Position numbers and translations under genes: made by a program. Below the pieces are notes generated by a model. It did no database searches. It was not told where the DNA came from and worked only from the letters and a program-made list of their open reading frames with translations. Shown in pieces: positions 6,071 to 10,141 of a stretch of DNA of 10,141 nucleotides; within the stretch, counting starts at the first letter, position 1, and each line of letters starts with the position of its first letter. This DNA comes from DASSUC01 sp035650075 (lineage in GTDB: Bacteria; Actinomycetota; Actinomycetes; Mycobacteriales; Micromonosporaceae): NCBI GenBank assembly GCA_035650075.1, contig DASRII010000577.1, positions 1 to 10,141 on the forward strand. Direction: 5' to 3'.

Positions 6071-7909
6071 TCACAACCCCCCGACGGCCTGTTCCCGTAG
6101 GCCCCTCGCGTGCTGCTCCAGCGAAAACAACTCTCCAGCCAGCGCCAGGTACTCGTCCTGGTTGGTCACCGGGTTCACCCGCTGCACCTTGGACTTCAGG
6201 TCCCGGATCTGACCGCGGACCGCGGCGAGCTGCAGGCGGGCGAGCGTCACCGCGACGTACCCCGGCTCGGGCTCACCGTCGAGGCGCAACGGTTCCACGG
6301 CGAGCTCGCTGACGAGTGCCTGCGCGGCCAGGTCCACGCACGCGTCCCGGACCCGCTCGATCCAGACCGCCCCGGTGGTCGCGGCCGCGGCCCCGCCGGC
6401 CTCCGCGATGCCTTCGCGGACCGCGGCGTGGACCGGATCGACGTACACATGCGCGCCGAGGGCGTCGAACATCGGACCCGCGAGTACCGGTACCTGCAGC
6501 GCCAGCTTCAGCACCTCGCGCTCGACTATCCACTGCGGACTGTCCACAGTAGCCGATGTGACCGATGGGGCGTCGACCGGGACGCCCTTGGCCGCCACGG
6601 CCTTCGTCACCTGCTCGATCTCCATGCCGAGGTCAGCGGCCAGCTTGCGGGCGTACTCGGGTCGCAATGCCCTGTCTTTGATCTTCGCCACGAGGGGCGC
6701 GGTGGCCCGCAGGGCCGCCACCCTGCCCTCGGCGGTGTCCAGGTCGAAGCGGGACAGCACGGACCGCAGGGCGAACGCGATGAGCGGCTCGCGGCGGGCG
6801 ACGAGGTCGCGCACCGCGGCGTCTCCCTTGGCCAGCCGCAGCTCGTTGGGGTCCATGTTGTCCGGGCTGACCGCGATGTACGTCTGCCCGACGAACCGCT
6901 GGTCGTCCTCGAAGGCCCGCAGCGCCGCCTTCTGCCCGGCCGCGTCTCCGTCGAACGTGAAAATGATCTCGCCGGCGTACGTGTCGGTGTCCATCAGCAA
7001 CCGGCGCAGGACGCCGATGTGCTCGGCGCCGAAGGCCGTGCCGCAGGAAGCCACCGCGACCGGCACGCCGGCCAGGTGGCAGGACATCACGTCGGTGTAC
7101 CCCTCGACGACCACCACGCGGCCCTGCCGGGCGATCTCCCGTTTCGCGCGCTCGATGCCGTACAGCACGTGGGATTTCTTGTAGAGCGGGGTCTCCGGCG
7201 TGTTGAGGTACTTCGGCCCGTCCTCGGACTCGTCCAGCTTGCGGGCGCCGAACCCGATTATGTCGCCGGCGAGATCGCGGATCGGCCAGAGCAGGCGGTT
7301 GCGGAACCGATCGATCAGCGAACCGCTGCGCGCCTCCTTGGCCAGACCGGCGGTGACCATCTCCTGGCCCGTGAAGCCCTTCTGCCGCAGGTGCTTCGTC
7401 AACGTCTCCCACGCGTCGGGTGCGTAGCCGCAGCCGTAGTCGGTAGCGGCGGCCCGGTCGAAGCCGCGCTGGGCGAGGAACTCGCGGGCAGCGCGCGCCC
7501 CCGGCGTGCCGAGCTGCCCGGCGTAGAACAGCGCCGCCTCGGCGTTCGCCGCGAGCAACCGCTGCTTCTGGCCCGACGCGGTGCGGACCGGCGCCGGCCC
7601 GGCCTCGATGTACCGCAACTGGATGCCGGCCCGGCCGGCCAGCCGCTCGACCGCCTCGACGAACGTGAGGTGCTCGACGTCCATGACGAACTTGATCGCG
7701 TCGCCGCCCTTGCCACAACCGTGGCAGAACCACACGTTCCGCGCCGAGGACACGTTGAACGACGGCGTCTTCTCGTCGTGGAACGGGCACAGCCCCTTGA
7801 CGTTGCCACCGCCCGCGGGCTTGAGCGTGACCCGCTCGGAGATCACGTCCACGATCGAGGTGCGCTCGCGGACCAACGCGATGTCCTCGTCACGGATCTT
7901 TCCCGGCAT
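6071..7909 (-). CDS. dnaG: DNA primase DnaG
   Basis: This 612-aa protein, normal for actinobacterial DnaG, makes RNA primers for replication on templates opened by DnaB helicase. The start is ATG 7909-7907 (MPGKIRDEDIALV), with AGGA eight bases upstream. The frame stays open further up but those residues are not DnaG-like. The CHC2 zinc finger has C41, H44, C62 and C65 (CPFHDEKTPSF...FCHGCGKGGD). The RNA polymerase domain includes RNRLLWPI (204-210). The Toprim centre has EGYTDV (Glu269) and FDGDAAG (Asp320, Asp322), all intact. The C-terminal 160 residues are the variable helicase-binding part. It is followed within 3 bases by the 170-aa gene. The upstream neighbour is a divergent gene; the dgt gene often found before actinobacterial dnaG is not here. 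Confidence 0.98.
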   Translation of the reverse strand: MPGKIRDEDIALVRERTSIVDVISERVTLKPAGGGNVKGLCPFHDEKTPSFNVSSARNVWFCHGCGKGGDAIKFVMDVEHLTFVEAVERLAGRAGIQLRYIEAGPAPVRTASGQKQRLLAANAEAALFYAGQLGTPGARAAREFLAQRGFDRAAATDYGCGYAPDAWETLTKHLRQKGFTGQEMVTAGLAKEARSGSLIDRFRNRLLWPIRDLAGDIIGFGARKLDESEDGPKYLNTPETPLYKKSHVLYGIERAKREIARQGRVVVVEGYTDVMSCHLAGVPVAVASCGTAFGAEHIGVLRRLLMDTDTYAGEIIFTFDGDAAGQKAALRAFEDDQRFVGQTYIAVSPDNMDPNELRLAKGDAAVRDLVARREPLIAFALRSVLSRFDLDTAEGRVAALRATAPLVAKIKDRALRPEYARKLAADLGMEIEQVTKAVAAKGVPVDAPSVTSATVDSPQWIVEREVLKLALQVPVLAGPMFDALGAHVYVDPVHAAVREGIAEAGGAAAATTGAVWIERVRDACVDLAAQALVSELAVEPLRLDGEPEPGYVAVTLARLQLAAVRGQIRDLKSKVQRVNPVTNQDEYLALAGELFSLEQHARGLREQAVGGL

Positions 7910-7927
7910 GCCCCCTATCCTGCCGCG

Positions 7928-7939
7928 TGCGCCGGCGCA
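7928..7939. promoter_or_regulatory. 12-bp palindrome between dnaG and the SanA-like gene
   Basis: TGCGCCGGCGCA is a perfect palindrome in the 82-base divergent spacer, 19 bases before the dnaG start. It could be an operator or a small cruciform. GC-rich palindromes are common by chance at this base composition, so the support is weak. Confidence 0.25.
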
Positions 7940-7965
7940 ACGGCAGCCGGGTCGGCCGCGTGTCC

Positions 7966-7971
7966 TACTCT
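7966..7971 (+). promoter_or_regulatory. Putative -10 box of the SanA-like gene
   Basis: TACTCT (TANNNT type) lies 20 bases before the ATG at 7992. A strong ribosome binding site, AAGGGGG at 7981-7987, follows. No clear -35 hexamer is present. Confidence 0.35.
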
Positions 7972-7991
7972 GACGCCGCGAAGGGGGTCGA

Positions 7992-8624
7992 ATGTCACGT
8001 ACCTGGGTACGTCGCCTGGTTCGCGGCACCGTCGTGTTCGCCGCGCTCGGTGCCGCGCTGGTCGTCGGGTGCGTGGCGTGGGTCCAGCTGAGCGCCGGCG
8101 GCCATACGTCCACAGTAGACGATACGCCGTCGGCGGACGTGGCGATCGTTTTCGGCGCTCAACTGGCACCAGGAGGTACCCAGCCGATGCTGGTGCTCGG
8201 GAACCGGCTCGACACGACCGCCGAGCTGTTTCGCCGCGGGTGGGTGAACAACGTGCTGGTCTCCGGGGACGCCCGTGGGTCGACCGGTGACGAGGTAGCC
8301 GCGATGGCCCGCTATCTCGAGGATCACGGCGTGCCAGCGGAGCGCATCCGGTCCGACCCGTACGGCCTCGACACGTACGACACCTGCGCCCGAGCCAGGC
8401 AGGTCTACGGCGTGACCCGGGCACTGCTCGTGACCCAAGGTTTCCACCTCGCGCGCGCCGTCACGTTGTGCCGGCATCTGGGCATCGACGCGGAGGGGGT
8501 CGCGGCCGGCTGTACCGGCTGCCGTCGGATCATCGTGCTGCGCAACACGGTGCGGGACTGGCTCGCCGCGCCGAAGGCCGCGTACGACGCCGTGCGCGAC
8601 CGCCCGCCGGCCGTTTCCAGATGA
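7992..8624 (+). CDS. SanA/YdcF-family (DUF218) membrane protein
   Basis: This 210-aa protein has its ATG at 7992 after AAGGGGG. A basic N-terminus (MSRTWVRRLVR) and one hydrophobic segment (about 12-33, VVFAALGAALVVGCVAWVQL) anchor it in the membrane, with the rest probably outside. The DUF218 core is complete: ADVAIVFGAQL (48-58), NRLDTTAELFRRG (71-83), NVLVSGDARGSTGDEVAAMA (87-106), YLEDHGVPAERI, DPYGLDTYDTCARARQVYG (122-140) and VTQGFHLARA (147-156). The family includes E. coli SanA, linked to vancomycin exclusion and envelope integrity; the reaction is not established. Extra cysteines (C132, C160, and CTGC at 174-177) could form disulfides outside the cell. It diverges from dnaG and stops just before a strong hairpin. 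Confidence 0.92.
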   Translation: MSRTWVRRLVRGTVVFAALGAALVVGCVAWVQLSAGGHTSTVDDTPSADVAIVFGAQLAPGGTQPMLVLGNRLDTTAELFRRGWVNNVLVSGDARGSTGDEVAAMARYLEDHGVPAERIRSDPYGLDTYDTCARARQVYGVTRALLVTQGFHLARAVTLCRHLGIDAEGVAAGCTGCRRIIVLRNTVRDWLAAPKAAYDAVRDRPPAVSR

Positions 8625-8625
8625 C

Positions 8626-8669
8626 CGTGGCTTGTCCGCACCACCGGCGAGAGGCGCGGACAAACCACG
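8626..8669 (+). terminator. Strong terminator hairpin after the SanA-like gene
   Basis: CGTGGCTTGTCCGC (8626-8639) pairs with GCGGACAAACCACG (8656-8669): 13 of 14 positions match, with one C-A mismatch. The loop is 16 bases. It starts two bases after the TGA of the SanA-like gene. There is no U-tract, but stem length and position make it a convincing terminator. Confidence 0.8.
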
Positions 8670-8791
8670 ATCGGCGGGGGGCGATGCTCCCTTATCACCT
8701 ACCGTCGCAGCCCTTCTGGCGGTACGCCGGCAAGGATGTCGTCGTAGGCACCCATCGTCACTCACCAGACACGAATAGACATCCGCCACGT

Positions 8792-8866
8792 TGCGCAGTT
8801 CGCGAGCTTGCGAGCGAACCAGCCGGCTCGAACTGCGGGGACTCGCGAAGCGAGGCCGCGCAGTTT
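8792..8866. repeat. Cluster of inverted and direct repeats
   Basis: CGCAGTTCG (8794-8802) and CGAACTGCG (8829-8837) are perfect 9-bp inverted arms. The loop between them holds two copies of GCGAGC and the palindrome AGCCGGCT (8821-8828). A second perfect hairpin, CTCGC-GAA-GCGAG (8842-8854), follows. GCGCAGTT occurs at 8793-8800 and again at 8858-8865, bracketing the block. The block lies in gene-free DNA between two same-strand genes and resembles REP-like intergenic repeats. Whether copies occur elsewhere in the genome cannot be seen here. Confidence 0.6.
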
Positions 8867-8888
8867 CTCGGGTGGTAGGTCGTGTCTA

Positions 8889-8902
8889 CGCCAGCGTCGG
8901 CG
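8889..8902. repeat. Small hairpin CGCC-AGCGTC-GGCG
   Basis: Four-base arms CGCC (8889-8892) and GGCG (8899-8902) surround a six-base loop, just after the repeat cluster. It is weak on its own but belongs to the run of structures in this gene-poor interval. Between 8671 and 8791 I see no convincing gene or structure. Confidence 0.25.
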
Positions 8903-8924
8903 TGGTGGGTCTTCGAATGTACGT

Positions 8925-8954
8925 GAGGTGGCGGTTATTTCGCCGTGCCACCTC
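8925..8954. repeat. Perfect 8-bp stem-loop upstream of the 80-aa gene
   Basis: GAGGTGGC (8925-8932) and GCCACCTC (8947-8954) are perfectly complementary around a 14-base loop that contains TTATTT, the most AT-rich run in this interval. It is 65 bases before the ATG at 9020. It could be a leader structure, an operator, or a terminator for transcription coming from either side. Confidence 0.45.
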
Positions 8955-9019
8955 GAGGATGCTGCATTGAGGCGCTGACCCGGCCGGGGGAGGCGACGAA
9001 TGCATCGGTCTGGTGGGCC

Positions 9020-9262
9020 ATGAGCACTGTACGTCCGGGTGACGACCATCTGCACTACAGCGACAACTCACACCGCTGGATCGCGCCACCCGACATCGAC
9101 CAGAGCGTCTGGGAAGCGGGCGTGCGAGCTCACCTCGACCAGCATCTGACGACGATGGGCGGTCCCGTGCAGATGGATCCGATGGTGGAACGTCGCACGC
9201 CACGAATCCCCCGCCAGCGCCGTGCACCGGCGACGGAAAGCTTCTTGCGCAAGGCGAGCTAA
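9020..9262 (+). CDS. Hypothetical 80-aa protein
   Basis: It starts at ATG 9020 (MSTVRPGDDHLHYSDNSHRW). A GGTGGG run is only two bases upstream, so the ribosome binding site is weak. The frame is open back to a GTG at 8945, but that extension lies in the hairpin region and looks non-coding. Third codon positions are GC-rich and the amino acid mix is reasonable. The middle has PPDIDQSVWEAGVRAHLDQH, a likely helix. The C-terminus is basic (VERRTPRIPRQRRAPATESF). There is no signal peptide, membrane span or known motif. Its TAA (9260-9262) overlaps by three bases the 3' end of the convergent regulator gene. An unusually placed small gene of unknown function; moderately likely to be real. Confidence 0.55.
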   Translation: MSTVRPGDDHLHYSDNSHRWIAPPDIDQSVWEAGVRAHLDQHLTTMGGPVQMDPMVERRTPRIPRQRRAPATESFLRKAS

Positions 9263-10141
9263 CCGACGCCCCGAAGACTCGCCTCCCGCGCGATGTCGAT
9301 TCTCGAATGCAGGTCGAGCTTGGCCAGAATGTGCGACACGTGAGTCTGCACGGTACGCCTCGACAGGAACAGCTGTGCGGCTATCTGCGGGTTGGACATT
9401 CCCTTCGCGACCAATGCGACAACCTTCAGCTCGGTCGGCGTGAGACTGTTCCAACCCTGATGCGACGACCGGTGCCGGACGCGGGGGCCGCGCCGGATGC
9501 CGTACGCGCGGAACCTCGCCTGCGTACGAGCCAGGTCCCAGCCCGCACCGAGGGTGGTGTAGAGGGAGAAAGCATCGGTGAACCAGGTACGGGCACCGGC
9601 GATGTCTCCCTGCTCCGCCAAAGCCACCCCGGCCGCTTCGAGCGCCTGCGCCCGCGGCAGCATTCGCCCCGCGGTCCGGTAGTGGTCGGCCGCCCGCAGC
9701 AGCAATGTCGGATCGCTGTCCATCAGCCCGCGGCAGTGGGGTGCGACCGCCTTGCGGTGCGGCACGTCCGAGGTACGGGAGACCGCCTCCGCGCGGCGCA
9801 CCAGCGTACCGGCTGACATCTTGTCGCCCACGCTGACCGCCAACCGGACCGCGTCCGCCAGCAGGTCCGCCTTTTCCTCGGCGTCCTCGACCGGCTCGGA
9901 CAGACCCTCCAGCAGGACGGCGAGCGCCTCCTCCGGCTCGTCCGCCTGTTCCCGTTGCAGACTCTTGGCCAACGCGAGCGATCCGACGATGCGGTTGCCG
10001 AGCCGATCGGCGAACTCCTCGGCGTCGGCGATGTGTTGCACCGCCTCGGGCTCGCCGCGATGAAGTTGGATGGTGGCGGCGAGACCGTGGTCGCAACACT
10101 CGACCGCCGGATCCTTGGACACCCCGAAGACCGGGTCGACC
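9259..10141 (-). CDS. LuxR-HTH transcriptional regulator, C-terminal part (5' end outside window)
   Basis: The frame is open to the window edge, so only the last 293 residues are seen. A GTG at 10122 exists but has no ribosome binding site, and the sequence before it (VDPVFG) continues naturally, so the gene probably begins outside. Most of the visible part is Ala/Leu/Glu-rich paired helices (HIADAEEFADRLGNRIVGSL, ALEAAGVALAEQGDIAGART), like the TPR-type repeats of large MalT/LAL-family regulators. The last 61 residues (9262-9444) are a classical LuxR/NarL DNA-binding domain: LTPTELKVVALVAKGMSNPQ, IAAQLFLSRRTVQTHVSHIL, AKLDLHSRIDIAREA. LAL regulators are about 900 aa with an N-terminal ATPase; whether one is present here cannot be seen. 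The target genes are unknown. Confidence 0.9.
   Translation of the reverse strand, partial: VDPVFGVSKDPAVECCDHGLAATIQLHRGEPEAVQHIADAEEFADRLGNRIVGSLALAKSLQREQADEPEEALAVLLEGLSEPVEDAEEKADLLADAVRLAVSVGDKMSAGTLVRRAEAVSRTSDVPHRKAVAPHCRGLMDSDPTLLLRAADHYRTAGRMLPRAQALEAAGVALAEQGDIAGARTWFTDAFSLYTTLGAGWDLARTQARFRAYGIRRGPRVRHRSSHQGWNSLTPTELKVVALVAKGMSNPQIAAQLFLSRRTVQTHVSHILAKLDLHSRIDIAREASLRGVG

Noticed and set aside
6538..6548. DnaA-box-like CTGTCCACA in dnaG, with similar words near 1703 and 8632
   Set aside because: Each differs from the consensus, they are scattered and mostly inside genes or stems, and there is no AT-rich unwinding region, so no origin.
7910..8113. Earlier start for DnaG giving 680 residues
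   Set aside because: The extra 68 residues are not DnaG-like and overlap the divergent SanA-like gene. The ATG at 7909 begins the conserved N-terminus.
6110..8290. Long plus-strand open frame opposite dnaG
   Set aside because: Same reason: it is antisense to dnaG, whose catalytic motifs are all present on the minus strand.
1..10141. CRISPR arrays, insertion sequences with terminal repeats, rRNA genes
   Set aside because: No regularly spaced repeats, transposase motifs or rRNA signatures were found on either strand.

Overview
This window is high-GC actinobacterial DNA. About 70-75% GC, GTG starts, stop/start overlaps of the GTGA or ATGA type, and actinobacterial versions of DnaG, a YtxH-like protein and a LuxR-HTH regulator all point that way. 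The DnaG N-terminus looks more like Micromonosporales/Pseudonocardiales-type sequences than mycobacterial ones, but I cannot name a genus. No complete new defence or mobile system is visible. The most unusual part is the left end.

Left end (1-1623) is an accessory-looking segment. Three spot counts of 60 bases gave 62-65% GC, against 75% in one count inside the ABC operon. On the minus strand it holds a 369-aa protein with a WXG-like motif, a 29-aa ORF joined to it by GTGA, and a third ORF joined by ATGA that has an apparent frameshift and runs off the edge. Beside them on the plus strand lies what looks like the last 23 codons of a tyrosine recombinase. It ends about 70 bases from the 3' end of a tRNA-Asn gene (1624-1696, minus). 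The simplest reading is the decayed tRNA-proximal end of an integrated element, with the element lying to the left.

Centre (1697-7909) is chromosomal backbone. A YtxH-like membrane protein (plus) faces a four-gene minus-strand operon across a strong bidirectional terminator. The operon runs from an ABC ATPase of the DrrA/NodI type through two related ABC-2 permeases to a ThuA-domain lipoprotein. All joints are stop/start overlaps or direct abutments, so the genes are probably translated together. Upstream on the same strand are dnaG (primase) and, 3 bases after it, a conserved 170-aa protein of unknown function.

Right part (7910-10141): a SanA/YdcF-type (DUF218) membrane protein diverges from dnaG and ends at a strong hairpin. 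About 400 gene-poor bases follow, with several inverted and direct repeats. Next comes an 80-aa hypothetical protein. Its 3' end overlaps by three bases the 3' end of a convergent LuxR-HTH regulator, of which only the C-terminal 293 residues are inside the window.
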